64,000 nucleotides of DNA from Heterohyrax brucei (GCA_028571685.1 CM053162.1:4096001-4160000); one strand, 5' to 3'. Positions 21,403-33,653 are shown, counted from the first letter of the stretch. Numbers and translations are program-made. Notes: generated by a model not told the origin, from the sequence alone.

Positions 21403-23977
21403 TTTTAGTAGTACATTACTTGTCCGGGGCTTCTACCCTTTCCAAACAAAAGTGGTGATTTGTTTCTCCATCTCATTAAAAAATGATGCTGGAACTCATA
21501 TTGGGATTGCATTGTATAAGTAGATTCCTTTGGGTAAAAATAGACATTTTCACAATGTTAAGTCTTCCTATCCATGAGCTGGGTAGGTTTTTCCATTTAT
21601 CTAAGTCTCTCTTAGTTTTTTGTAGTAAGGGCTTGTAGTTCTCTTTGTAAAGGTCTGTTATTCCTCTGGTTAGATTAATTCCTAGGTATTTTATCTTCTT
21701 AGGGGCTATAGTAAATAGTATTGATTTGATGATTTCTTTGTTAACAGTCTCTTTGTTGATATAAAGAAATCCTACTGACTTACTTATGTTTATCTTGTAT
21801 CCTGAGACTTTGCTGAAGTCTTCTATCAGTTTGAGTAGTTTACTTACAGATTCTTTGGGATTCTCTGCATATACAATCATATCATCTACAAATGGGGAGA
21901 TTTTGTCTTCTTCTTTGCTGACACAGATACCCTTTATTTCTTGGTCTTGTCTAATTGTTCTGGCTAGAACTTCTAGTACTATGTTGAATAGGAGAGGTGA
22001 GAGCGGGCATCCTTGTCTAGTTCCTGTTCTCAAGGGAAAGTCTTTCAGTCTCTCTCCATTCAGGATGACACAGGCAACTGGCTTTGTATAAATGGCCCTT
22101 ATTGTGTTGAGGAATTTTCCGTCTATGCCTATTTTGCTAAGGGTTTTAGCATGAATGGGTGTTGGACTTTACCAAATGCCTTTTCTGCATCAGTGGACAA
22201 AATCAGGTGATTCTTGTCTTTTGTATTATTTATATGGTTAATCACATTAATTGTTCTTCTGATGTTGAACCAGCCTTGTATCCCTGGTATGAATCCAGCT
22301 TGGTCATGAAGGATTATTTTTTGGATATGTTGTTGTATTCTATTGGCAAGAATTTTGTTGAAGATTTTTGCATCCAGATTCACGAGTGATGTCAGTCTGT
22401 AGTTCTCCTTTTTTGTTGGGTCTTTCCCTGTTGGTATCAGGGTTATGCTGGCTTCATAGAATGAGTCTGGGAGTACTCCCTCCCTTTCTGTACTGTGAAA
22501 TAGTCTGAGTAGTATTGGAGATAACTCTTCTCTAAAAGCTTGGTAGAATTCTTCACTGAAGCCATCTGGGCCTGGGCTTTTTTTGGTTGGCAGTTTTTTG
22601 ATGAATTTTTCAATCTCTTCCTTTGTGATGGGTTTATTAAGTTGTCCTGCTTCACCTTGTGATAATTTGGGTAGGTTGTATGAATCAAGGAATTTGTCCA
22701 TTTCCTCTAGGTTTTCAAATTTGTTAGAGTACAGTCTTTCATAGTATTCTGTTATGATATTTTTTATTTCTGTTGGATCTGTTGTGACCACTCCCCTCTC
22801 ATTTCTAATTTGGGTTATTTGTTTCCTTTCCTGCTTTTCTTAGTAAGTTTAGCCAGTGGTTTGTCAATTTGGTTGATCTTTTCAAAAAACCAGCTTTTGG
22901 TTTTTTCAATTTTTTCAATTGTTTTTCTATTCTCTAATTCATTTAGCTCTGCTCTAATCTTTATGATCTGTTCTCTTCTGGTGCCTGAGTGGTTCCTCTG
23001 TTGTTCTCTGTCTACTTGTTCAAGCTGTAGGGTTAGTTCCTTGATCTGGTTTCTTCCTTCCGGATATGTGCTTTTATGGAGATCAACAGACCTCTGAGCA
23101 CTGCTTTGGCTGTATCCCATAGGTTTGGAGAGGAAGTATTTTCATTCTCATTGGAATCCATGAATTTTATTTCATCCTTGATTTCTTCTATAACCCATGG
23201 TTTTTTGAGCAAGATGTTGTTCAGTTTCCAAGAGTTTCACTTTCTATCTATGTTTTTTCTGCTGTTGATTTCGACTTTTATGGCTTTATGATCTGAGAAA
23301 ACGCTTTGCATTAATTCAATGGTATGGATTTTGTTGAGAATTGCATTATGTCCTAAAACATGTTCTATTTTGGAGAACGTTCCATGTGCACTTGAGAAGA
23401 AGGTGTAGTTGTCTGCTGATGGGTGTAAAGTTCTGTATATATCGATGAGGTTTAGTTGGTTAATTGTGGTAATGAGGTCTTCTGTATCTTCACTGAGCTT
23501 TTCTCTAGACGATCTGTCCAGTATTGAGAGTGGAATATTTAAGTCTCCCATTTTTACTGTGGAGGGGTCTAACTCTTTTTTGAGTGTAGTCAGTGTTTCT
23601 TCTACGTATTTAGGTGCTCTGATACTAGGTGCATAAGTATTTAATATAGTTAAGTTTTGGTTGTCTACTGAACCTTTCAGCAATAAATAGTGTCCATCTT
23701 TGTCCACAATGGTGGCTTTTACATTAAAATTGATTTTGTCTGAGATTAGAATTGCCACCCCTGCTCTTCTTTGTTCATTGTTAGCTTGATATATATTCTT
23801 CCATCTTTTAATTTTCAGTTTGTTCCTATCTTTAGGTCTCAAGTGAATTTCTTGTAGACAACACGTGGATGGGTCGTGTCTATTCATCCAAGATGTTGCT
23901 CGATGTCTCTCTACTGGAGCATTCAGTCCATTCACATTCAATGTAATTATTGATAGGTATGTGTTCATGGCTGCCAT
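21403..23977 (-). pseudogene. L1 ORF2 (endonuclease plus partial RT), 3'-truncated
   Basis: ORF2 starts at ATG 23977. The first 246 codons are open and form the endonuclease: LNVNGL, QEIHL (usually QETH), YAPSIRAPKY, MGDLNIPLSI, SKIEHVLG (usually SKIDH) and SDHKAIKVEI. RT follows in other frames: [56 protein letters not shown] and the catalytic box [10 protein letters not shown] (usually FADD). Several frame breaks are present and the final third is missing, so it is inactive. ORF2p normally nicks DNA and reverse-transcribes L1 RNA. Confidence 0.9.
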
Positions 23978-24401
23978 TATGATGTGTTTATTTTTGTGTT
24001 GATGTTTTCTCTGTAGTTCTTATTAGTCTCTTCTGGGACATTCTTTTTTGTGAGTTGATTTTTCACCTTTTTCAGAGCTGTTTTTGTAGTTGTTGAGACT
24101 CCTGTGTTACATTTCTTGAAATTGTATGATACATCTTTGCTGTGCTTTACAGCTGCCCCTATGATTCCCCCTTAATAAACTATATATAAGCCAAGTTTTA
24201 ATTACTACCAGTCTTGTCACCTTCCTCTCCATCTGGAAGGACTATAACAACTGTAGTACACCCCTCTTTTTTAATATGATGGCATCATAGTTTTCATAAT
24301 AATCTCTGGATTGCTTCTTTCAGTATTAAAGCTGTGATTGAATTTGGAGCCTTCCCTAACTGAGTAGAGTTCTGAGTAATGTGTCATTCTAAAATATAAA
24401 G
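23978..24401 (-). other. Long L1 inter-ORF spacer
   Basis: 424 bases separate the ORF1 stop (24402-24404) from the ORF2 ATG (23977). The last part can be read as KNVPEETNKNYRENINTK followed by INTS and a stop just before ORF2. The same short frame is seen in the other two copies. The spacer is much longer than the roughly 60 bases known between human L1 ORFs. Confidence 0.75.
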
Positions 24402-25306
24402 TTAGTGGTTTTGTTCTTCTAAGCCAAAGCCAAGAACTTTCAATATTTATCTTAGTTTTGGTTTGGTTTTTACAAAGTCTCTGAGTTTCTGTTTATCTGG
24501 GAATCTTTTAATTTTATTTCCATATTTGAAAGATAGTTTTGCAGGATATATAATTCTTGGTTGGAAGATCTTCTCCTTCAAGGCTTTGAATGTGTCATGC
24601 CCCTGTCTCCATGCTAGTCTGGTTTCTGCTGAGAAATCTGATGAAAGCCTGCAGGGTTTCCCTCTGAGTGTTAGCTTTGCTTTGAGTCTTGCTGCTTTTA
24701 AGAGTTGCTGCTTTTAAGAGTTGCTGCTTTTGTTTCATTTTGTTAAGCTTGATTATAACGTCTTGGAGTCTTTCTTTTGAGATCTATATTGGGTGGTGTA
24801 CGATATGCATCTGGGTTATCTCTAGTCTCTTCCTTCATGATTTCTGGGAAGTTTTCTGTCAGCATCTCAGCAATGATACTCTCTGTGTTCTCAGGTGTCT
24901 CATCCTGTTCAGGGACTCCAATTAATTGAAGGTTGTTTCTCTTAATAAAGTCCCACATGCTTCTTAATGCTTCTTCAGTTTTCTTGTTTCTTTTTTTCTG
25001 ATTTCTTCAAGCTCTGTCTTCCAAGTCAGAAATTCTTTTTTCCATTTGTTCCATTCTGTTTTTTTGGCTTTGCATGGAAGTTTCTATGTCTTTGATTTTG
25101 TTCTTGATCTGTTGGATTTCAGAGTACTGGTGTTCCATCAGATTGAACAGCTTGTTTAATTTTTCCTTTTGTTATGCTGCATGTTGCATAAGGTCTAGAA
25201 GGGCTCTGTATATAATCATTTTGTATTCACTTTCTGATGATTTCATAAAAGTTTCTTCATCTGGAAAACTCCTTGGTGGTTTTGTTTGGGAGCCTTCTGA
25301 AGCCAT
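24402..25306 (-). pseudogene. L1 ORF1
   Basis: ORF1 starts at ATG 25306 with MASEGSQTKPPRSFPDEETF, followed by a coiled-coil region (about 25150-25000). An RNA-recognition region carries LQLIGVPEQDETPENTESII (about 24930-24870), then MLTENFPEIM. The C-terminal domain ends with the FGLEEQNH stop at 24402-24404. Length is about 300 codons, close to other mammalian ORF1p. ORF1p is the trimeric RNA-binding chaperone of the L1 particle. Frames are interrupted and the copy is inactive. Confidence 0.85.
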
Positions 25307-26350
25307 CGGTGATTTCTTGTACACCACAAGTGTCTGTTGCTTTTTGGGTCCCAGTGAGTAAGTAGAGGCTGGAAGAGATACTGTGAGGATGGACTGCAGA
25401 TATTTCTCTAGGCTGTCTTAAAATGTAAAGCAAAAGGTATCTGACCACTTCCCAAGTCAGTCAGATTTTCAGGTGTAGAGGTCCCTCTTCCCACCTGGCT
25501 AAGTAAGCTCCTCTATATTCAACCCAAGATGATACAAACTAGATCAGAATACAGCAATGCTAGTGCTCTGCTGGTCCCTGCTGACAGTGCCCAGCCTTAG
25601 GCGACACTGTGTAAACTACTGCTTTTCTGGTAGAAAAGCACTCTCATGTGGGCAGGCTTTGACTCCCAAGCTAATAGGTCCAGCTGTGGCCCCTGTATCC
25701 AAGATGGCACCCTCTGCACAGGCAGCAGATAGAGGGGCTAAAGGTGCTGAGAGGTAGTGATTCCTCTGCCTCTGTTGCCGGGTCCCCACCGTAGGTAACA
25801 CTGTGTAAATTACTGCTTTTCTGTCAGAGAAATGCCGTGCTGTTTGCAGGCGCTGGCTCCCAGGCTAAGAATTAGGTCTCGCTAAAATCTCTGTATCCAA
25901 CATGGCATCCCACACACTGGCAAGTGCAGTTCTGTACAAACCACTGCTATGACAGTGATAAAAAGACAAGCCCAAAGTGGCTACATTAACAGAGTCCTAA
26001 GCCTGGCTCTCAAAATATGGAAATTTCACCTGCCTATCCCCAAGCAGTGTGTCTGAGTCTAGCTGCTAGGCAAGATTCAGGTCTGCCTGCTGGCCAAGAC
26101 AAAGGAAAAAATAAGTCAAAATGGTGCATTTACCTTCAGTCTGTGAGAGCCAGGGCTAGCCAGGAGTGGGAGTCAGTTAAAGGGAGTAGGTTTTTCGCTA
26201 CGTGGTATGAAGTTCAAATTAACAGCCCTGTGCCATGTCCTGGAGGCTCACTGGGTGACCAGAAGGCTCCGTTTGATTATCAGTTCAGGTCTTGGTTTCC
26301 AGAGGGACATAAGGAGACATGTACTTAGGCCGCCATCTTGACTCTGCCCC
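25307..26350 (-). promoter_or_regulatory. L1 5' UTR / internal promoter region
   Basis: About 1.04 kb upstream of ORF1. The outermost 20 bases on the minus strand contain the AAGATGGCGGC motif, a YY1-type site that positions L1 transcription start in known L1s. The region is richer in G+C than the ORFs. Short open frames here on both strands have no known product. Confidence 0.8.
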
Positions 26351-26649
26351 AAGATATTTTAAAAAATCAAGTTCTTCTTTAAAAAATGTTTACATTGAAT
26401 TGTTTCACAGTTGATCTATGTTAAAAGAGAGATTTTAATTTCCTCTCTTTGTCTTCCAAGTACTTTCAAAGCCTCCCAAAAGTCACAAAGAGGGGTTGAG
26501 TTTACTGCTATGGACCTTGGATAAGCACAAATGATTCTAACTTTTATCTAGACCAGGAATGGTTTCATTTGTCTCAAGTTTGACATCTAGACATGTTGCA
26601 TCAGGTAATTCTTTGTTGTGGGGAACTGCTGTCTGCACATCATCTGTGT

Positions 26650-27155
26650 TGTTTTAGTCAGCTAGCACTGCTCTAACATAAATACCACAGAGTAGATGGC
26701 TTTAACAAAGGAAAGTTAATTCTTACACAGTCCAGTAGACTACAAGTCCAAATACAGGATTTCCCTTCTAGGGAAAGGCTTTCTCTCTTGTCGGCTCAAG
26801 GAAAGTCCAGCATTGCATCAGTCTTTGTCCAGGGAGCATCTTGACACAGGAACCTCAAGTCTGAAGGACATGCTCTTCACCCAGTGCTGCTTTCTTGATG
26901 ATGTGAAGTTTCCAATTCTATGCTTTCTTCCCTTTCCTTTTATCTCTTGTAGGATGAAAGGATTAAGGGTGGCTCAGCCATACTCCAGGGAAACTCCCTT
27001 TGCAGTGGAGCAGGGGATTTACAGCCCCACCCTAATCTTTTAACATGCAACAGAGGAAAATCACAAAATGCAGGACAATCAGAAAATACTGGAAATTACA
27101 GCCCAGCCACATGGCTACACATATTTTGGTGCGGGACACAATTCAATCCACGACA
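26650..27155 (-). mobile_element. MaLR-like solo LTR, reverse
   Basis: It begins 'tgttttagtcagctagcact' and ends 'acacaattcaatccacgaca'. In between are 'ggaaagttaattcttacacagtcc', 'tttgtccagggagcatcttg' and 'aactccctttgcagtgg'. About 506 bp. No convincing flanking 5-bp duplication (TGTGT on the left, CTTAC on the right). Fossil; rather young by similarity to the copies at 33 and 50.6 kb. Confidence 0.85.
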
Positions 27156-27161
27156 CTTACC

Positions 27162-27222
27162 TACCAAGCCAGCCAAGTGCCACTGAGTCGGATCTGACTC
27201 ATGGCGACCCTAGGGAATAAAT
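27162..27222 (-). mobile_element. AfroSINE-like fragment
   Basis: The text 'gccaagtgccactgagtcggatctgactcatggcgaccc' is the 3' part of the SINE in reverse. A related piece 'gccaagtgccattgagtcagatccaactcatgg' recurs at 27867-27902, inside the next L1 tail. Confidence 0.7.
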
Positions 27223-27309
27223 TACAGCTTCTTCGAGAAGAGTAGGATGAGGCCAGGGACAGAGGTGAACGAAGGAGCAAGAAGATTCAAGTAACAGAGC
27301 AATGACAAT

Positions 27310-27490
27310 GATAGCAAAGACACATTAGTCTTTTATTATACCTAATTACATATTCTAGAGCCTACATCCTTTTAACAACCTTGTAAGATGTGCAGAAAAA
27401 CTTACTATCAGCTATTTTGCCGATAAGCACCCCAGACTAAAAGTGGGTAAATGTCTTGCCAATGTCTGTCAGAATAAGGACTAGAAAAAA
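27310..27490 (-). mobile_element. MIR-type ancient SINE, reverse
   Basis: The text 'cctttttaacaaccttgtaagatg...cttgccaatgtctgtcagaataagg' corresponds to the reverse of the MIR 3' and core portions, with the usual words 'caaccctatgaggt' and 'cttgcccaaggtcacac'. Strongly diverged. Confidence 0.5.
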
Positions 27491-27734
27491 AAATGCTTTT
27501 TAAATATGTAAAGTCTTGCCACTTTACCTCAAAATCATGGATGTCAAAGTAACTTTAAGAACCATCCATTCTAGTTTTCTACATGGCAAACTAGATCCCT
27601 ACTGTTGCAGTATCTTTGCAGGGAGAAAAAGAATACTCTTCTTCAGTTTTTCAATAACTTTAATTTTTAGAAAAATTTTTTTCTTCCTTAAAAATTTCCT
27701 TTAATTAGAATATTTCCTACATTCCACTTTGATG

Positions 27735-28445
27735 AGTGGTATCTGGGGGCCCTAAAAGCTAGTGAGTGGCCACCTGAAATGCATCAGTTAGTCCCAAACC
27801 ACCTGGAGCAAAGGAGAAGAACACCAAAAACATGAGAAGAATATCAGCCCTGGAAATAGAAGCTAGCCAGCCAAGTGCCATTGAGTCAGATCCAACTCAT
27901 GGCAAAGGCCACATAAACCGGAGACTCCACCAGCTTGATACTAAGAACTGGATGGCATCCAGCTACCACCAGTGACTGCTGTGACAGGGAACACAATGGA
28001 AAGTCCCTGACAGAGCAGGAGAAAAATGGGGTACAGAACTCAAATTCTAGTAAAGAGACCAGATTTAATGGTCTGAATGAAACTGGAGGGACCCCAGAAG
28101 ACATAGCCTCTACCTCTCTGTTAGCTCCAAACTAAAGCCATTCCTGAAACCAACATCTCAGACAAAGAATAGACTGCGCTCTAAGACACAAAATAACAGT
28201 CATGAAGTCTGTGATTCTTAACCCAAGTAAACACATGATTCTAAGCAGACAACTCCTGTCTGGAGGTTAGACGAGAAGGCAGAAAGCAAACTTGTTTAAC
28301 AGACATGGCAAATCTGAGGTGGAAAAGAGGAGTGTGCTGTCACAACACAGGGAGAGCAACTAGGGGTCACACATCAATGAGTATATAAATTTCTGCGTGA
28401 GAAATTAACTGGAACTGTGAAATTTCACTTAAAGAACAACAAAAA
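27735..28445 (+). mobile_element. Older L1 3' UTR remnant, forward
   Basis: The sequence 'aaaagctagtgagtggccacctg...gagcaggagaaaaatggggtacagaactcaaattc' parallels the reverse complement of 51365-51660. That second fragment joins an L1 ORF2 tail at 51.9-52.8 kb, which identifies both as the 3' UTR of an older L1 subfamily. An A-rich end lies at 28433-28447. A small SINE scrap is embedded at 27867-27902. Confidence 0.65.
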
Positions 28446-29459
28446 AATAATTCTTTTTCCCTTAAATTAGCCACGTTTCCTGGAGATTTACAATATTCTT
28501 GTTCAGGTAGAATTACAGAATCTCAGGAAACTAAAAGACTATCCATTCCAATTATTCAGGCAAGAGAGTGTCATTGATAGACATTCATCAAGTCACAGTT
28601 TCAATGTCTCAATGCTAGTGACTACTGAATATTACTTCTCTTAGGATGGTTTACACTATTGCTACTTAGTTATATCTTTGAAAATCCCTCCATCTGTTAA
28701 GTTGAAATAAATTTCATTGTACTTAACTGCCATTAAGAAGATGCGGAAATTTTCAATGAGATTGATTGACATAATAACCACAAGGTTGGAGTAAACCATG
28801 CTGGTGGTTATGAGGATGATACAGAACTAGGTAATATTTTGTTCTCTTATATACAAAGTCACCATGAATTGGCACTGATTTTACAACAGTGGACAACAAC
28901 TACCATTAAAAATCATTACGTCAACGAAAACCTGCAGAAAAAGTCTGATCGCACTTTCTATATGCAAATACTTCAGCTCCTATTAACTTAACAGTGGGAT
29001 CTCTATTAAATGTCCTTTCCTGTAGATTTAACCTGCCAAGGACTGTCATTTCCTTAAGCAACAAGGATGGGCTTAAACTCTCTTGACACAATGTGTTACT
29101 CTTTACTGAACACAACCTGAAGCAGTTTACCTACACACTTCAAAAACTGTCAAGATACTCTATCATCAGTTGTGTATCCCAAGCTGCCAGTAACTTCCTT
29201 TTCAGTCATTTCATGATGTGAACTCATTATGAACTTTCATTCAACTATATTCTTCTTGGATTTTTGCAAATGTTGCTGCTTAGTCACATCTTTCACATGT
29301 CATATTTTACAGTTGTTTTGGGATCTGATGGCATGAGTTTCTGTTTCACTCTCTTTAATGTCAGCTTGGTAAAGACAACTCTTGAGATGCTTTTGGATAT
29401 TTTCTGTCTTCTAATTTATTTATTATTCTACCTGGTTTCATGTCATCCATAAATTTAAG
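28446..29459. other. Unassigned, with a possible decayed SINE
   Basis: Mostly unique sequence. Around 28790-28905, 'ggtggttatgagg' and 'aagtcaccatgaattggcactgattttacaacag' look like a heavily decayed forward AfroSINE. No gene is supported. Confidence 0.4.
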
Positions 29460-29488
29460 CAAATATTTTCTTTCTTTCTTTTTTTTAG

Positions 29489-30489
29489 TTATGATTAAGT
29501 GAAAATATACATTCCCATATAAATTTGTGTGCCCATCTATATGCAGCTCCCACTGCCCTTCCTGCCTGGTGACAGCACACTCTTCCTCTCTACTCCATAC
29601 ATGTCTTATCTTCCCAACAATCTCCTTTCCTCTCCTCTCTACCCACTCCCCTTCCTCCAGTAAGAGGACAGCAGGACGACATCCTATAGATACATAGAAC
29701 CATGAAGTGCACACATGATATGGTCACTCTGCATTGCCAAGTCCAATCCATTCATGTCCAAAGAGTTGACCTCCATTATGATTTATGGACAGGGGCAGCA
29801 TCAGGGCCAGGAGCCATGCTCCCAGGGAAACTCCAAGTCTCCTGGACCATCAATTGCAGTCTTTTAGTGGAGATCTTGGGGTGCATCACTTTTTATTCTT
29901 GTGTTGCCAGTGAGACTCAACTTTGTGAGCTCCATCATGGCTATCACTGGTGGTGGCAGGGCACCATCCAGTTCTTCCGGTCAGAAATAAATGTACTCAC
30001 CCACTCCCGTGGGTCCCCCTGTCTTCTGGATTCTCTTTCCCCCATGTTGTTTTGGTCCTTGGTGATCATCCATTCCTGCTGAGTTGGGACCATTTGCTGT
30101 ACCCACAGATGGCATCTCGGCAGCTTTTAAGACTCCAGATGCCACTCACCAATGTCTGGTGCAAACGGCTCTCTTAGCAAAACAGCAGTTATGCCAATTG
30201 GCCTCAATTTTCCCTGAGAGCATGGTCCCCGGCCCCCCGCCCCAGGTACTTTGTCCTTGGGATGTTGGGTTAAGATGAGAGTACTCATGTTATGCTGAAG
30301 TCCAGTTAAAATTGATCTTCTTTCTAACATGTGCTGTCACCGATTTTACCCAACCAAATTTCTATCAAATATTTAATCTAAACCCACCCCTCCTTTGCCC
30401 TCCCTCCCTCCCAGCCCTTGTACCCCTCAGATAGTCTTTTCTTCTATCCATGAGTCTCTTCTTCTATCCATGAGTCTCTTCTTAAGTTC
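29489..30489 (-). other. L1 3' UTR
   Basis: About 1 kb between the ORF2 stop and the tail. It carries a cytosine-rich run at 30385-30418, the complement of the guanine-rich tract in other copies. The segment 29500-29700 matches 58670-58890 closely and, reversed, 14590-14800. Confidence 0.9.
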
Positions 30490-32544
30490 TTATCTTAGGG
30501 GTCTCATACAATATTTGTCTGTTTGTCACTGACTACTTTCACTCAAGATAATGTCCTCCAGTTAAATCAGGTTATAAGATGTTTCCTAAAATCATCGTTG
30601 TTCTTTATCATTGCATAGTGTTCCACTGAGTGTATATACCATAGTTTACCTATCCATTCCTCTGTTGTTGGGCATCTCGGTTGATTCTGTCTTTTTGCTT
30701 TTGTGAACTGTGCTGCAACAAACATTCATGTGCATGTATCAGTTGATGTGAATGGCTTTGATTCTGTAGGATATATTCTGAGCAGTGGAATTACTGGGTA
30801 AGATGGTATATCCAGATTGAGCTTTTTAAGGAAGCACCAGATTGCTTTCAAAAGAGGTTGCACCATTTTGGAATCCCTCCAACAGTGTAGGAGAGTTCCC
30901 ATTTCTCCACAGCCTCTCCAGCATTTGTTGTTGTGTGTTTTTTGGATCATGGCCAACCTTGTTGGGGTGAGATGGTATCTCACTGTAGTTTTGATTGAAT
31001 TTCTTTAATAGCTAGTGATCATGAGGATGTCCACATGGTGCTTTTTGGCTGCCTGGATCTCCTCTTTAGAGAAGTGTCTGTCCATCTCCTTTACCCATCG
31101 CCGAATTGGATGATTCATCTTCTTATTGATATTTTGTAGTGCCTTATACATTATGGAGATCAGGCATCGGTCTGACATATAGTTGTCAAATATTTTTTCC
31201 CATACTGTAGGTCGCCTTTTAATTCTATCAATAAAGTCTTTAGATGAGCAAAAGTGTTTGATTCTTAATGGTTCCCAATTTGTCTATTTTCTCTTCTGTT
31301 GACTGTGGTTTGTTTGACAGATTTTGAAGTCTGTCTACATTGTGTATTAAAACTTCCACTGTTGTTCCTACTTTTTCTTGGATGAGCTTTATTGTTTTAG
31401 GTTTGATATTTAGGTCATTTACCCAGTTTGAGTTGGTTTTTGTATAAGGTGTAAGACATTGGTCTTGTTTCAATTTACTGCAAGTATATATCCAATTTTG
31501 CCAGCACTATTTGTTGAAGAGACTGTTTTTACCCCAGTTTAGTGTCTTAGAGCCTTTGTCGCATATCAACTGTTCACAGGAAGATGGTGTCATCTCTGGT
31601 GTCTCAGTTCTGTTCCATTGATCTATCTGTCTCTTTTTGTACCAGTACCAGGCTGTTCTGACTACTGTGGCAGGGTAGTAGTTTCTAAAGTTAGCTAGTG
31701 AGAGGCCTCTCAGTGTGTTCTTCTTCTTCAGAGGTGATTTACTTATCTGGGGCTTCTTTCCTTTCCAGACAAAGTTGGTAATTTGCTTCTCTATCTCATC
31801 AAAACATGTCAGTGGAACTTGTGTTGAGACTGCATTATATAAGTAGGTTCCTTTGGGTAAAATAGATGTTTTCACAATGTTAAGTCTTCCTATCCACGAG
31901 CAGGGTAGGTTTCTCCATTTCTGTAAGTCTCTCTTACTTTCTTGTAGTAAGGACTTGTAATTCTCTTTGTAAAGGTCTGCTATTTCTATGGTTAGATGTA
32001 TTCTTAAGTACTTTATCTTCTTAGAGGTTATAGTAAATGATATTGACTTGGTGATTTCTTTATTAGCAGTCTCACTGTTGGTATAAAGGAATCCTACTGA
32101 TTTACTGATGTTTATGTTGTATCCTGAGACTTTGCTGAACTCTTCTATCAGTTGGAATAGTTTACTTACGGATTCTTTAGGATTCTCTGAACATACAACT
32201 GTATCATATGCAAATAGGGTGATTTTTACTTCTTCTTTGCTGATGCAGATGCCCCTTATGTCTTGGTCTTGTCAATTGCTCTGGCTAGAACTTCTAATAC
32301 AATGTTGAATAGGAGAGGTAAGAGTGGGCATCCTTGTCTAGTCCCTGTTCTCAAGGGAAACTGTTTCATCCTCTCTCCATTCAGGATGATGTAGGCAGTT
32401 GGCTTTGTTTAAATGGCCCTTATTGCACTGAGGAATTTGCCATCTGTTCCTCTTTTGCTGGGAGTTTTTAGCATGAACAGGTGTTGGACTTTATCAAACG
32501 CCTTTTCTTCATCAATGGAGAAAATTAGGTGATTCTTTGGTGAT

Positions 32545-33046
32545 TGTTTCAGTCCGCTAGGGCTGCTCTAACAGAAATACCACAGAGTGGATGGCTTTAA
32601 CAAAGAAAGATTTATTCTTACACAGTCCGGTAGGTTGCAAGTCCATATTCAGGGTGTCCACTCCAGGGAAAGACTTTCCCCTTGTCGGCTCTGGAGGAAA
32701 GTCCAGTATTGCATCAGTCTTTGTCCAGGGAGTGTCCTCACGCAAGAACCTCTGGTCTGAAGGACGCGCTCTGCTCCCATTGCTGCTTGCTTGATGGTAG
32801 CGAGGTTCTCCAATTGTCCTTTGTTTCTTTTTCCTTTTATTCCTTGCAACCTAAAAGCATTAAGGGTGGGGGAAGCCATACACCAGGGAAACTCCCCCCA
32901 CAGCAGGAATTAACAGCCCCACCCTAATCCTTTAACATACAGGTTAGCAAAACCACACAATGGAGGACAGTCCCAAGATACCGGGAACCATATCCCAGCC
33001 ACGTGGCTGCACACATTTTGGGGGGGACACAATTCAAACCATGACA
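32545..33046 (-). mobile_element. MaLR-like solo LTR in L1 ORF2, reverse
   Basis: It starts 'tgtttcagtccgctagggct' and ends 'attcaaaccatgaca'. It is flanked by a perfect 5-bp duplication GTGAT at 32540-32544 and 33047-33051, as expected for ERVL/MaLR integration. 502 bp. It carries the family's polyadenylation signal on the minus strand near 32605-32615. No internal sequence remains, so it arose by recombination between two LTRs. Fossil, younger than the host L1. Confidence 0.93.
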
Positions 33047-33131
33047 GTGATATGTATGTGGTTGATCACATTAACTGTTTTTCTAATGTTGAACCAGCCT
33101 TGCATTCCTGGTACGAATCCAACTTGGTCAT

Positions 33132-33653
33132 TGTCATGGATAGAATTGTGTCCCCCCCAAAATATGTGTAGCAATGTGGCTGGGCCGTGATTTCCAGTAT
33201 CTTGTGACTGTCCTCCATTTTGTAGTTTTCCTAAACTGTATGTTAAAGGATGAGGGTGGGGCCGTAAATCCTTTCATATGATCACCTCCCTGCTGCTCTG
33301 TAAAGGGAGTTTCCCTGTAGTATGGCTGCCCCACCCTTAATCCTTTCATCCTAGAGAGATAAAAGGACAGAGAAGCAGGCAGAGAATTGGGAACCTCGTA
33401 CCATCAAGAAAGCAGTACCGGGAGAGAAGCACATCCTTCAGACCTGAGGTCCCTGTGCCAAGATGCTCCCTGGACAAAGACTGATGCAATACCGGACTTT
33501 CCTCCAGAGCTGACAAGAGGAAAGCCTTCCCTTGGAGTGGACACCCTGAACATGGACTTGCAGCCTACCGGACTGTGTAAGAATAAACCTTCCTTTGTTA
33601 AAGCCATCCACTCTGTGTTATTTCTGTTAGAGCAGCCCTCGCTGACTAAAACA
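33132..33653 (+). mobile_element. MaLR-like solo LTR in L1 ORF2, forward
   Basis: It starts 'tgtcatggatagaattgtgt' and ends 'gctgactaaaaca', with a perfect 5-bp duplication GTCAT at 33127-33131 and 33654-33658. 522 bp. It has a TATA-like 'agagataaaagg' near 33355 and a poly(A) signal 'aataaa' near 33580. It lies only 85 bases from the reverse LTR at 32545-33046, in the opposite orientation. The intervening bases are L1, so the two are separate insertions. Fossil. Confidence 0.93.

Larger units (their letters stand above)
21403..26350 (-). mobile_element. L1 with intact 5' end but missing 3' end
   Basis: The 5' end lies at 26350, where the minus strand reads GGGGCAGAGTCAAGATGGCG, the classical L1 start. 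Then follow about 1.04 kb of 5' UTR, ORF1, a 424-bp spacer and ORF2. At 21403 ('ttttagtagtacattacttg', matching 60860-60880 in another copy) the L1 stops inside ORF2, losing about 400 codons, the 3' UTR and the poly(A) tail. This is the opposite of the usual 5' truncation. A later deletion or rearrangement at the left side is the simplest explanation. Confidence 0.9.

Noticed and set aside
32545-33653. One provirus with two LTRs inside the L1
   Set aside because: The LTRs are in opposite orientations, each has its own 5-bp duplication and the 85 bases between them are L1 ORF2.
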